Of a stretch of 64,000 bases of DNA, positions 9,434-18,084 are shown in pieces. A model generated the notes under the pieces. That model did not search any database and was not told where the DNA came from. It saw only the letters and a program-made list of their open reading frames with translations. A program made the translations under genes and the position numbers. Source of the stretch: Paenimyroides ummariense (GTDB lineage: Bacteria > Bacteroidota > Bacteroidia > Flavobacteriales > Flavobacteriaceae); contig NZ_FOVI01000004.1 of the NCBI RefSeq assembly GCF_900115115.1, forward strand, positions 124,001 to 188,000. The letters are read 5' to 3'. How positions within the stretch are numbered: position 1 is the stretch's first letter; each line of letters begins with the position of its first letter.

Positions 9434-10240
9434 ATGAAACAGATAACAAGTATTCAAAATCAATTAATTAAAGATATTTTTCAGTTACAGGAAAAAAGTA
9501 AGGCTCGAAAAAAAGCCGGACTTTTTGTGATTGAAGGTATCCGCGAAATTGAAATTGCTATTAAAAACGATTTTGAAATTAACCAGCTTTTAGTTTGTTT
9601 TGATTTGTTTGATGCCAATAAGCTGAATCATTTTAAAAGGAAACTTTCCCACACAACCGATCTAATTGAAATTTCTAAGGAAGTTTATCAGAAAATAGCA
9701 TATCGCGAAAGTACCGAAGGCGTAATTGCAATTGCTAAAATTAAAGATCGTTCATTAGAAAACATTCAGTTACCTGAAAATCCGCTGATTGTGGTTTTGG
9801 AATCGTTAGAAAAACCAGGAAATATTGGTGCCGTTCTGCGTACTGCCGATGCTGCAAATATCGATGCCATTTTTATTGCCGATCCTAAAACCGATTTGTA
9901 CAATCCTAATATTGTGCGATCAAGCGTTGGTGCTCTTTTTACCAATAAAATTGTAACTGCAAGTTCAGCAGAAATAATTAATTTCTTAAAAAACAATAAT
10001 ATTGCTATTTTTAGCGCTATTTTACAAGAAGCCGTTTCGTATTATTCTGTCGATTTTAAACAGGGATCAGCCATTGTAATGGGGACCGAAGCAACCGGTT
10101 TAAGCGAAATTTGGCGTGAAAATTCAACAGAAAATATCATCATTCCAATGCAAGGTCAAATTGATTCTATGAATGTATCTGTTGCAGCTGCCGTATTAAT
10201 TTTCGAAGCAAAAAGACAAAGAAATAGTCAAACAATATAA
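9434..10240 (+). CDS. TrmH/SpoU family RNA 2'-O-methyltransferase
   Basis: 268-aa SPOUT methyltransferase with an N-terminal substrate-binding domain (residues 1-105; the start motif ITSIQNQLIKDIFQLQ resembles other 23S rRNA enzymes) and a trefoil-knot catalytic domain. The three SpoU motifs are present: EKPGNIGAVLRTADAA with the key Asn and Arg, the GTEATGLS segment, and IPMQGQIDSMNVSVA. It transfers methyl from S-adenosylmethionine to a ribose 2'-OH of rRNA or tRNA; the exact target cannot be decided. It is the last gene of the run starting with SpoIIM, with zero spacing, although its job is unrelated. Confidence 0.92.
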   Translation: MKQITSIQNQLIKDIFQLQEKSKARKKAGLFVIEGIREIEIAIKNDFEINQLLVCFDLFDANKLNHFKRKLSHTTDLIEISKEVYQKIAYRESTEGVIAIAKIKDRSLENIQLPENPLIVVLESLEKPGNIGAVLRTADAANIDAIFIADPKTDLYNPNIVRSSVGALFTNKIVTASSAEIINFLKNNNIAIFSAILQEAVSYYSVDFKQGSAIVMGTEATGLSEIWRENSTENIIIPMQGQIDSMNVSVAAAVLIFEAKRQRNSQTI

Positions 10241-10257
10241 ATAATTAAAAATTTCGT

Positions 10258-10265
10258 TATATTTA
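10258..10265 (+). promoter_or_regulatory. Probable -7 box before the outer-membrane barrel gene
   Basis: TATATTTA, one mismatch to TAnnTTTG, 18 bases before the ATG at 10284. No convincing -33 TTG. It suggests the barrel gene is transcribed separately from the operon upstream. Confidence 0.4.
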
Positions 10266-10283
10266 TAAAAAATTTAAAAGTTT

Positions 10284-10916
10284 ATGAAAAAAACTATATT
10301 AACAGCAATTTTCGGATTAAGCCTAATGGGTTTTTCGGCGCAAGCACAGGTAATTCATAAGTACGAACGATTCATTCAAGAATACAAATGGAAAGTTGGT
10401 GCAAGTTACAATATGATGGATTTTAACTTTAACTATTCTCCGGTTCCGGAAGGTGCAAGTATGATTTCTGGCGGAATTCCTGCAAAAGTTATGATAGGAT
10501 ACGAATTTGCTCCAAACTTATCGGTTGAAGCAGATTTCTCAATGAACGAAATGGAAGTTGGTAATTCTATGAACGGTAACCTTGTAACAGACAAAAAAAT
10601 CAGTGTAGTAAACTTTAATGGTTCATTAGCGTACAGTTTAGGCGGGTTGTTTAATATTCCTGTTGCAGATCCTTACATTAAAGCTGGTATTGGTCACTTA
10701 CGCTTAAACGAGGTTGATTTAACAATGGCAAGTGCCGGTGGTGGTATCAACTTCTGGATTGCCGATATTCCTGCTACAAAAAGTTCGCGTTATCACCATG
10801 ACAGAGCGTACCGCCGTATTGGTTTAAACGTAGAAGCGATGGGAAGATCTAATATTTCTACCGAAGGACCTGGTTCACACGCACAATATTCTGCAGGTGT
10901 TTTTTACATCTTTTAG
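10284..10916 (+). CDS. Small outer-membrane beta-barrel protein
   Basis: 210 aa with a clear signal peptide (MKKTILTAIFGLSLMGFSAQAQ) and alternating hydrophobic strands rich in Gly and Tyr (KWKVGASYNMMDF, AKVMIGYEFAPNLSVEADF, VNFNGSLAYSLGG). It ends in Phe (SAGVFYIF), the C-terminal signal for the BAM machinery. It fits the OmpA-like/porin-family eight-strand barrels common in Bacteroidota. A His/Arg-rich loop lies near residue 170. It stands between two unrelated genes and has its own terminator. Specific function unknown. Confidence 0.8.
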   Translation: MKKTILTAIFGLSLMGFSAQAQVIHKYERFIQEYKWKVGASYNMMDFNFNYSPVPEGASMISGGIPAKVMIGYEFAPNLSVEADFSMNEMEVGNSMNGNLVTDKKISVVNFNGSLAYSLGGLFNIPVADPYIKAGIGHLRLNEVDLTMASAGGGINFWIADIPATKSSRYHHDRAYRRIGLNVEAMGRSNISTEGPGSHAQYSAGVFYIF

Positions 10917-10941
10917 TAAAATCATTTGTCACAAATATATT

Positions 10942-10967
10942 AAAGGAGCTTCTGCTCCTTTTTTTAT
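10942..10967 (+). terminator. Intrinsic terminator after the barrel gene
   Basis: Perfect stem AAAGGAGC/GCTCCTTT with a 4-base loop and a run of seven T. Confidence 0.9.
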
Positions 10968-11028
10968 TGATTAAAATTGACAAACCAATAGTTTTTTTCA
11001 TATATTTAAGCAAGTAAATGGGCATTTT

Positions 11029-13233
11029 ATGACACAAGAAGAAATTGAAAAAGAAAATAAAGAAATCGCACGCGAGTACAAAGAGCTTTTAAGTATTAGT
11101 TATCAAACACTTACAGATGATGATAAGAAATTGATACGTAAAGCATTCGATGTTGCCGTAGAAGCACATAAAGATCAAAGAAGAAAATCGGGCGAAGCTT
11201 ACATCTTCCACCCTATTGCCGTGGCTAAAATTGTAGCGTCAGAAATTGGTTTGGGACCTACATCAATCGCAGCAGCTTTAATGCACGATGTTGTTGAAGA
11301 TACCGATATTACCGTGGGTGATATCGAACGAATGTTTAATCCTAAAATTGCTAAAATTGTTGAAGGATTAACCAAGATTTCGCGTATGGAACCCGATCCG
11401 GATATTTCGCTTCAGGCAGAAAATTACCGTAAAATGTTACTTACGCTGAATGATGATGTACGAGTGATCTTGATTAAGATTGCCGACCGTTTGCACAATA
11501 TGCAAACCATGAATTCTATGGCGGCATACAAACAGGCGAAAATAGCATCGGAAACGCTTTATATCTATGCTCCGTTGGCGCATCGTTTAGGTTTGTTCAA
11601 CATTAAAACAAAATTGGAAGATTTAGGTTTGGAATATACAGAACCCGATGTTTACAACGATATTTTAAGTAAAACCAAAGAAAGTAAAGAAGAACAAAAT
11701 GCGTATATAGAAAGTATTACATCTGTTTTGAACGAAGCATTGGCAAAAGAAGATATATCGTTTACCATAAAAGGTCGCCCTAAATCAATTTATTCTATCC
11801 GTAGAAAAATGAAGGCTCAAGGTGTAACTTTTGATCAGGTGTACGATAAATTTGCGATCCGTATTATTTATGATTCATCGCCTGCAGATGAAAAATTTAT
11901 TGCGTGGAAAATTTATTCCATTGTAACAGATCATTACCGTCCGTCGCCAAGCCGTTTGCGTGATTGGATTTCTTCGCCAAAATCAACCGGATATGAAGCG
12001 TTGCACATTACCGTTATGGGACCAAAAGGTCGTTGGGTTGAAGTGCAGATTCGCAGTGAACGTATGGATGAAATTGCCGAAAAAGGATACGCAGCGCATT
12101 ACAAATACAAACAAGGCGTTACCGAAGAAAACAGCTTGGATAAATGGTTGAATTTGCTAAAAGAAGCTTTAGAAAATTCTGAAGCCAATGCTGTGGATTT
12201 TGTCGAAGATTTTAAGCTGAACCTTTACGCAAAAGAGATTTATATTTTTACTCCAAAAGGCGAAATTAAATCGTTGCCAAAAGGTGCAACCGCGTTAGAT
12301 TTTGCTTTTAGCATTCATACCGATATTGGTATAAAAACACGCGGAACTAAGGTTAACGGTAAATTAGTTCCGTTGAATTACGAACTAAATTCGGGCGATC
12401 AGGTAGAAATTATCACGTCGGCAAATCAAAAACCTAGTCCACATTGGCTGGAATTTGTAACAACAGCCCGAGCAAAAAATAAGATTAAAAATGCCTTAAA
12501 CGAAGACGTTAAACAGATTTCTGAAGATGGAAAAGAAATTTTAACTCGAAAGCTAAAACATTTAAAAATTACGCTTGATGAAAAAGTAGTGAATGATTTG
12601 GTTAATTTCTTTAAACTAAAAACAAGTCAGGATTTGTTTTATCGTGTAGGATCGGGCAAAATAGAAAATCAACAGTTAAAAGAATTTGCTTCGCACAAGA
12701 ACAGCAATGCTTTTATGAATTTCTTTAAGAAATCAATTAAAAAAGAAACGCAAGAGCAAATTGCTGAAACAAAATACGATTTACTAGTCTTTGGTAAGAA
12801 TGATGAAAAGTTAGATTATAAACTGGCAAATTGCTGTAACCCTATTCCGGGAGATCAGGTTTTTGGTTTTGTAACGATTAACGAAGGTATCAAAGTTCAT
12901 AAAATCGACTGTCCGAATGCGATCAGTCTTCAATCAAATTACGCGTACAGAATTCTTCCTGCAAAATGGATCGATTCATCTGTTCAGGAATTCAATGCAT
13001 CATTAATGATTAAAGGAATTGATGGTTTAGGATTAACAAATGAACTTACCAGAGTAATATCTAACCAAATGAATGTGAATATTCAAAGTATTTCGTTAAG
13101 TTCAAACGCCGGAATTTTCAACGGTCAAATTACCGTAATTGTTCCGAATAATCAGGTGTTAAACAAACTTATTGAAAACATTCAAGGGATAGACGGCGTT
13201 GAAAAAATCACACGTATTTTAGGAACTGCTTAA
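11029..13233 (+). CDS. rsh: Bifunctional (p)ppGpp synthetase/hydrolase, RelA/SpoT family
   Basis: 734 aa, full length for a long RSH enzyme that makes and degrades the alarmone (p)ppGpp. Order of domains: HD hydrolase (His in YIFHPIAVAKIVA at about 60, MHDVVEDTD at about 85); synthetase (GRPKSIYSIRRKM at about 250, then SPKSTGYEALHITVMG and RWVEVQIRSERMDEIAE); TGS (EIYIFTPKGEIKSLPKG at about 400); a Cys-containing helical/zinc-finger part (LANCCNPIPGDQVFGF at about 600); and a C-terminal ACT domain. The HD metal-binding residues are retained, so hydrolysis is expected. It is monocistronic, with no terminator-like sequence before the fur gene. Confidence 0.95.
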   Translation: MTQEEIEKENKEIAREYKELLSISYQTLTDDDKKLIRKAFDVAVEAHKDQRRKSGEAYIFHPIAVAKIVASEIGLGPTSIAAALMHDVVEDTDITVGDIERMFNPKIAKIVEGLTKISRMEPDPDISLQAENYRKMLLTLNDDVRVILIKIADRLHNMQTMNSMAAYKQAKIASETLYIYAPLAHRLGLFNIKTKLEDLGLEYTEPDVYNDILSKTKESKEEQNAYIESITSVLNEALAKEDISFTIKGRPKSIYSIRRKMKAQGVTFDQVYDKFAIRIIYDSSPADEKFIAWKIYSIVTDHYRPSPSRLRDWISSPKSTGYEALHITVMGPKGRWVEVQIRSERMDEIAEKGYAAHYKYKQGVTEENSLDKWLNLLKEALENSEANAVDFVEDFKLNLYAKEIYIFTPKGEIKSLPKGATALDFAFSIHTDIGIKTRGTKVNGKLVPLNYELNSGDQVEIITSANQKPSPHWLEFVTTARAKNKIKNALNEDVKQISEDGKEILTRKLKHLKITLDEKVVNDLVNFFKLKTSQDLFYRVGSGKIENQQLKEFASHKNSNAFMNFFKKSIKKETQEQIAETKYDLLVFGKNDEKLDYKLANCCNPIPGDQVFGFVTINEGIKVHKIDCPNAISLQSNYAYRILPAKWIDSSVQEFNASLMIKGIDGLGLTNELTRVISNQMNVNIQSISLSSNAGIFNGQITVIVPNNQVLNKLIENIQGIDGVEKITRILGTA

Positions 13234-13271
13234 TTTTAAATATTTAATTTTTAGTATCGGTAATAAACTTT

Positions 13272-13279
13272 TATATTTG
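13272..13279 (+). promoter_or_regulatory. -7 box of the fur promoter
   Basis: TATATTTG, a perfect TAnnTTTG. Its last base is the first base of an in-frame GTG, so that upstream start cannot be on the transcript. The box fixes the start at the ATG at 13297 with a leader of about 14 nt. Confidence 0.65.
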
Positions 13280-13296
13280 TGCTGTTAAAAAGGATC

Positions 13297-13755
13297 ATGG
13301 AAGAAAATAAAAATCAAGAAATTGTAAAAAACGTTTTTACTAAATATTTAGAAGAAAAAGGGCACCGCAAAACGCCGGAACGTTACGCTATTCTTCAGGA
13401 AATTTACGAAAACGAGGAACATTTCGATATTGAATCGTTATACATTAAAATGAAAAACAAAAACTATCGTGTAAGTAGAGCAACACTTTATAATACGATA
13501 GAATTGTTATTGGAATGTGGTTTGGTACGCCGTCATCAGTTCGGACAAAACCAATCGCATTACGAAAAATCGTATTTCGATAAGCAACATGATCATATAA
13601 TTTTAACAGATACAGGCGAAGTGATTGAATTTTGTGATCCGCGAATTCAAACCATTAAGCAAACCATCGAAGAAATTTTTAACATAAAAGTTCATAATCA
13701 CTCTTTATATTTCTACGGAACTAAAGAGGATAAAACCAATACAACTAATAATTAA
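13297..13755 (+). CDS. fur: Fur family transcriptional regulator
   Basis: 152-aa metal-dependent repressor, probably of iron uptake. The N-terminal winged helix includes [16 protein letters not shown] and the recognition region [21 protein letters not shown]. The dimerisation domain carries metal ligands in [19 protein letters not shown] and [10 protein letters not shown]. The structural-zinc Cys pair usually present as CxxC after the HDH segment is replaced (TDTG), and no second CxxC is present, so the structural site is missing. The start is set by the promoter box at 13272. It lies 21 bp before purA and is probably co-transcribed with it. Fur versus a Zur/PerR relative cannot be settled from sequence alone. 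Confidence 0.85.
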   Translation: MEENKNQEIVKNVFTKYLEEKGHRKTPERYAILQEIYENEEHFDIESLYIKMKNKNYRVSRATLYNTIELLLECGLVRRHQFGQNQSHYEKSYFDKQHDHIILTDTGEVIEFCDPRIQTIKQTIEEIFNIKVHNHSLYFYGTKEDKTNTTNN

Positions 13756-13776
13756 AAACAGACTAACATACTAAAC

Positions 13777-15048
13777 ATGACAGTAGATTTGTTACTTGGT
13801 CTTCAATGGGGAGATGAAGGAAAAGGAAAAATTGTAGACGTTCTTACATCTAAATACGATATCATCGCACGTTTCCAAGGCGGACCAAATGCAGGACATA
13901 CGTTAGAATTTGACGGAATTAAGCACGTTTTAAGAACAATTCCTTCTGGAATTTTCCATAAAAACTCAATAAATATCATCGGAAACGGCGTTGTAATGGA
14001 TCCGGTGGTTTTTCAAAAAGAAATCGAAGGTTTACAAAAGTTTGATATCGATGTTCAATCAAGACTTTTAATCTCAAGAAAAGCACACTTAATTTTACCT
14101 ACACACCGTTTGTTAGATGCAGCTTCGGAAGCATCAAAAGGTAAAGCTAAAATTGGTTCTACTTTAAAAGGAATTGGTCCAACTTATATGGATAAAACCG
14201 GTAGAAACGGTTTACGTGTAGGCGATATTGAATTGGCAGATTTTAAAGAAAGATACAATGCGTTGGCTGAAAAGCATATCGACATGATTAAGTTTTACAA
14301 TGTTGATTTGCAGTACAATTTGGCTGAAATGGAAGATGAATTCTTTGCTGCTGTTGAAGAATTAAAGAAATTAACTTTTATTGATTCTGAATTCTACTTA
14401 AACAGTGCCTTAAAAGAAGGAAAAACGATTTTAGCAGAAGGTGCACAAGGATCCTTGTTAGATATCGATTTTGGAACGTATCCATTCGTAACATCATCAA
14501 ACACAACTGCTGCAGGTGCTTGTACTGGTTTAGGTATTGCGCCAAACAAGGTAAAAGACGTTTTTGGTATTTTTAAAGCATACACAACCCGCGTTGGTTC
14601 TGGCCCATTCCCTACCGAACTATTTGATACTATTGGTGAAACAATGGCAAAAGTTGGTAACGAATTTGGATCGGTTACAGGTCGTGCGCGTCGTTGTGGC
14701 TGGTTAGATTTGGTTGCGTTAAAATATGCAGTTGAAGTAAACGGAGTTACCGCTTTATACATGATGAAAGGCGATGTTTTATCGGGCTTTGATACATTGA
14801 AAGTTTGTACGGCTTATACTTACAAAGGCGAGCAAATTGATCATTTACCTTATAATATTGAAGAAGAAAATGTACAACCGGTTTATGTAGAGAAAAAAGG
14901 TTGGAAACAAGATTTAACAGGTTTAACAACTTATGGCGATTTACCTGAAGAATTAAAAGAATACATAGAATTTATTGAAGAATACGTTGGCGTACCAATT
15001 AAAGTAGTATCGGTTGGTCCGGATCGTAAACAAACAATAATGAAATAA
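13777..15048 (+). CDS. purA: Adenylosuccinate synthetase
   Basis: 423 aa, complete. It catalyses the GTP-dependent joining of IMP and aspartate, the first committed step to AMP. Signature QWGDEGKGKIVD near the N-terminus (P-loop and catalytic Asp), GPNAGHT, the GIGPTYMDKTGR motif at about 140, and TSSNTTAAGACTGLG and GSVTGRARRCGWLDLVAL in the C-terminal half. All are typical of PurA. It follows the Fur gene and is closed by its own terminator. Confidence 0.97.
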   Translation: MTVDLLLGLQWGDEGKGKIVDVLTSKYDIIARFQGGPNAGHTLEFDGIKHVLRTIPSGIFHKNSINIIGNGVVMDPVVFQKEIEGLQKFDIDVQSRLLISRKAHLILPTHRLLDAASEASKGKAKIGSTLKGIGPTYMDKTGRNGLRVGDIELADFKERYNALAEKHIDMIKFYNVDLQYNLAEMEDEFFAAVEELKKLTFIDSEFYLNSALKEGKTILAEGAQGSLLDIDFGTYPFVTSSNTTAAGACTGLGIAPNKVKDVFGIFKAYTTRVGSGPFPTELFDTIGETMAKVGNEFGSVTGRARRCGWLDLVALKYAVEVNGVTALYMMKGDVLSGFDTLKVCTAYTYKGEQIDHLPYNIEEENVQPVYVEKKGWKQDLTGLTTYGDLPEELKEYIEFIEEYVGVPIKVVSVGPDRKQTIMK

Positions 15049-15052
15049 TATG

Positions 15053-15077
15053 AAAGCACTCTCTACAGGGTGCTTTT
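15053..15077 (+). terminator. Intrinsic terminator after purA
   Basis: Stem AAAGCACTC / GGGTGCTTT with one wobble, short loop, then six T. Confidence 0.85.
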
Positions 15078-15128
15078 TTAATGCTTAAATTCTTCTTAAC
15101 GCAACGGTTACATCGTTAAAAAATGTGT

Positions 15129-15136
15129 AATTTTGA
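15129..15136 (+). promoter_or_regulatory. -7 box before the OstA-like gene
   Basis: TAATTTTG, a perfect TAnnTTTG, 15 bases before the TTG start at 15152. The leader would be only about 12 nt, which supports the unusual TTG start. Confidence 0.55.
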
Positions 15137-15151
15137 AAAAAATTATCTCAA

Positions 15152-16813
15152 TTGAAAACCTTTTTTTTAAACCTGTTTTTTCTGTTGTTTTGCTGTGCTT
15201 TTTCGTTTGCACAAACACCTGAACCAAACGGTAAAATCATAAAATTATTGGCAGCAGATTTCACTGATGTCAACGAATACGAAGTTCCCGGAGCTAAAAT
15301 CCTTACCGGAAATGTGCAAATGCAGCACGACAGTATGTACATTTACTGTAATAAAGCGTATTTTTTTGAGAAAGAAAATTATGCAAAACTGTTTGGTAAT
15401 GTTAGAATTGTTCAAGACGATACCTTGCAGCTTAACAGTAAATATGCCGAATATAATGGTGTAGAAAAAATTGCGTATGCTTCTGGAAATGTAGTCATGA
15501 CATCACCCGATTCTTCATTAAAATCAGAAAAAGTTTATTACGACAGAAATACCGGAATTGCTTATTACAACGATAATGCAACCATTACAAACAAACTGAA
15601 TACCTTAAAATCTAAATCGGGTAAATATTATACGCGTGAATTAAAGTATGAATTTAGGACACAAGTTGTGATTACAAATCCCGAAAATGTGATCAAATCG
15701 AACCATTTGGATTTTTACGAAGATTCTGGTCACGCCTATTTGTTCGGTCCTTCAACAATCGATAACAAAGGAAATCATATTTATACCGAAAATGGTTTTT
15801 ACGACACCCGTTTAAACGAAGGAAGAATGATCGAAAATTCGTTTATCCTTTATGATAACAAGCGTATCGAAGCTGATGAAATGTTTTATGACGAGAAAAA
15901 ATCGTACGCAAAAGGCATCAACAACGTAAAAGTGATCGATACCATTAACAACACCATTGCCACCAGTCATTTTGCAGAGGTTTTTCGTGCTAATGATTCC
16001 ATCTTCATGACAAAAAAACCGTTGATTCAAACAATTGCAGAAAAAGATACAACCTATTTCCATGCAAAAAATATTCAAATTGTTGGTCCGGACAAACAGC
16101 GAGTTATAAAAGGTTATCCAAATGCGCGTATGTACCGCACACCAGATATGAGCGGAAAAGCCGATTCTTTACATTACGATCAAAAAATTGGTTTGCTGCA
16201 ATTAATTCGAAAACCGGTTTTGTTTAAAGATGAAAGTCAGTTAACCGGCGATGTGATCCATCTAATAAACAATGTAGAAACAGAAAAACTCGATTCGTTA
16301 AAAGTCCTCACCAATGCCTTTGTCATTCAAAAAGATTCGCTCGGTTCCGGGTTCAATCAAGCCAAGGGAATCAATATGTACGGAAAATTTATCGATGATA
16401 AAATTCGTCAGATCGATCTGGTGCAAAACGCCGAAATGATTTATTATGTGTACGACGAAGAGGTTTTGAAAGGAATTGATAAGGGAATTTGTAGTAAAAT
16501 TGTTTTGGAGTTAGAAGACAACAAGATTACAACGGCAACCCGAATGATAAATCCCGAAGGAACAACCTATCCGCCTGAACAATTCCCCGAAAACGCTCGG
16601 AAACTGGCAGGTTTTAACTGGCGGGGCGATGAACGAATGTACAGTGTGGACGAACTCTTTAGCGATGAAGAATTAAAGCACGACGATAAAGCCGAAGAAG
16701 AAGTTAAAAAGAACGCTAAAATTAGTGAAATGCCAATGGAAATTCAGGATAAAACGTTGAATTTTAAACGATCGGGAAAAACACCAAACGTTATAAAAAA
16801 ACGTAGCGAGTAA
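15152..16813 (+). CDS. OstA-like protein (LptA/OstA domain), LPS transport
   Basis: 553 aa. TTG start, then a signal peptide MKTFFLNLFFLLFCCAFSFA. No ATG precedes the signal peptide in this frame, and an in-frame stop lies 18 bases upstream. The mature part is made of beta-strand repeats of the OstA/LptA type (KILTGNVQMQHDSMYIYC, YAKLFGNVRIVQDDTLQL, EKIAYASGNVVMTSPDSSL and similar), which stack into a beta-jellyroll groove carrying LPS across the periplasm. At this length it is the longer OstA-like form of Bacteroidota rather than short LptA. The C-terminal 60 residues are charged and disordered. The stop shares a base with the start of the aminotransferase gene. Confidence 0.8.
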   Translation: MKTFFLNLFFLLFCCAFSFAQTPEPNGKIIKLLAADFTDVNEYEVPGAKILTGNVQMQHDSMYIYCNKAYFFEKENYAKLFGNVRIVQDDTLQLNSKYAEYNGVEKIAYASGNVVMTSPDSSLKSEKVYYDRNTGIAYYNDNATITNKLNTLKSKSGKYYTRELKYEFRTQVVITNPENVIKSNHLDFYEDSGHAYLFGPSTIDNKGNHIYTENGFYDTRLNEGRMIENSFILYDNKRIEADEMFYDEKKSYAKGINNVKVIDTINNTIATSHFAEVFRANDSIFMTKKPLIQTIAEKDTTYFHAKNIQIVGPDKQRVIKGYPNARMYRTPDMSGKADSLHYDQKIGLLQLIRKPVLFKDESQLTGDVIHLINNVETEKLDSLKVLTNAFVIQKDSLGSGFNQAKGINMYGKFIDDKIRQIDLVQNAEMIYYVYDEEVLKGIDKGICSKIVLELEDNKITTATRMINPEGTTYPPEQFPENARKLAGFNWRGDERMYSVDELFSDEELKHDDKAEEEVKKNAKISEMPMEIQDKTLNFKRSGKTPNVIKKRSE

Positions 16814-18003
16814 TGAAAGAAGATTTTTTTAAATATCAGGCGCAAACCAGTCTGTATCCGTTAGAAGTAGAAATTTCACACGCTAAAGGAAGCTATATTT
16901 ACAGTACCGACGGTAAAAAACATTTAGATTTTGTTGCAGGAGTTTCGGCTTGTACCTTGGGGCATCAGCATCCGCGTGTTGTGAATGCCATAAAAGAACA
17001 GTTGGATAAATACATGCACGTAATGGTTTACGGTGAATATATTCAAAAACCGGCGGTAGATTTTTGCAAATTACTGGCACAAAACTTACCTGAAACACTG
17101 AATAAAACGTATTTGGTAAATTCGGGTACCGAAGCTGTTGAAGGTGCTTTAAAACTGGCAAAACGCGTAACCGGCAGAACACATATTATCTCTTGCATAA
17201 ACGCGTATCACGGAAATACACAGGGATCAATGAGTATTTTAGGAAACGAAGAGCGCAAACGCGCATTTCGTCCGTTACTGCCAAATGTAGATTTTGTGAC
17301 ATTCAATAACGAAGACGATTTACAGCATATCACAACAAAAACCGCGGCAATTGTTTTGGAAACTATTCAAGGAAGCGCTGGATTTGTAACTCCAGAAAAC
17401 GATTATCTGCAAAAAGTACGCAAACGTTGTGACGAAGTTGGAGCATTATTGATTTTAGATGAAATTCAGCCTGGTTTTGGTAGAACGGGCAAATTGTTCG
17501 GCTTTCAGAATTACAATGTAGTTCCAGATATTTTGGTGATGGGTAAAGGCATGGGCGGCGGTATGCCTGTTGGTGCTTTTACTGCGAATGAAAAACTGAT
17601 GGATTTGTTGGCACACGATCCAAAATGCGGGCACATTACAACATTTGGAGGGCATCCGATTATTGCAGCAGCAAGTTTAGCTACTTTGCAAGAGTTGTTA
17701 GAAACCGATTTAATGGAACAAACGCTGGTAAAAGAACAATTGTTCCGCAGCTTATTGAAACATCCGCTGATAACCGAAATTCACGGAAAAGGTTTAATGC
17801 TGGCTCCAATGACACCATCGGCAGAAATAACCAACGAAGTTATTTTAAAGTGTAAAGACAAAGGTTTGGTATTATTTTGGCTGATGTTTGAAGGAAGAGC
17901 CATTCGTATTACACCACCATTGACGATTTCTGAAGAAGAAATTAAAGAAGGATGCGCTATTTTAATAGAAGCATTAAACGAAGTTCAGGCAGAACTTTGT
18001 TAA
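16813..18003 (+). CDS. Class III (acetylornithine/4-aminobutyrate-type) aminotransferase
   Basis: 396-aa PLP-dependent fold-type I aminotransferase. Visible are the N-terminal GSYIYSTDGKKHLDFVAGVS, the phosphate-binding NSGTEAVEGALKLAK, the INAYHGNTQGSMS segment, the PLP-contacting Asp in ILDEIQPGFGRTGKLFG, and the Schiff-base Lys in MGKGMGGGMPVGAF. The family includes ArgD, GabT and BioA; no arginine or biotin genes are adjacent, so the substrate is open. The ATG overlaps the OstA stop (TAATG), indicating translational coupling. Confidence 0.9.
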   Translation: MKEDFFKYQAQTSLYPLEVEISHAKGSYIYSTDGKKHLDFVAGVSACTLGHQHPRVVNAIKEQLDKYMHVMVYGEYIQKPAVDFCKLLAQNLPETLNKTYLVNSGTEAVEGALKLAKRVTGRTHIISCINAYHGNTQGSMSILGNEERKRAFRPLLPNVDFVTFNNEDDLQHITTKTAAIVLETIQGSAGFVTPENDYLQKVRKRCDEVGALLILDEIQPGFGRTGKLFGFQNYNVVPDILVMGKGMGGGMPVGAFTANEKLMDLLAHDPKCGHITTFGGHPIIAAASLATLQELLETDLMEQTLVKEQLFRSLLKHPLITEIHGKGLMLAPMTPSAEITNEVILKCKDKGLVLFWLMFEGRAIRITPPLTISEEEIKEGCAILIEALNEVQAELC

Positions 18004-18084
18004 TTAAAATGTTTATAAGATAGATTTCAGCGTACTTATAAAGTGCCAATTTTGAGCTATCTTTAATAATAAAAACAGTCGATT

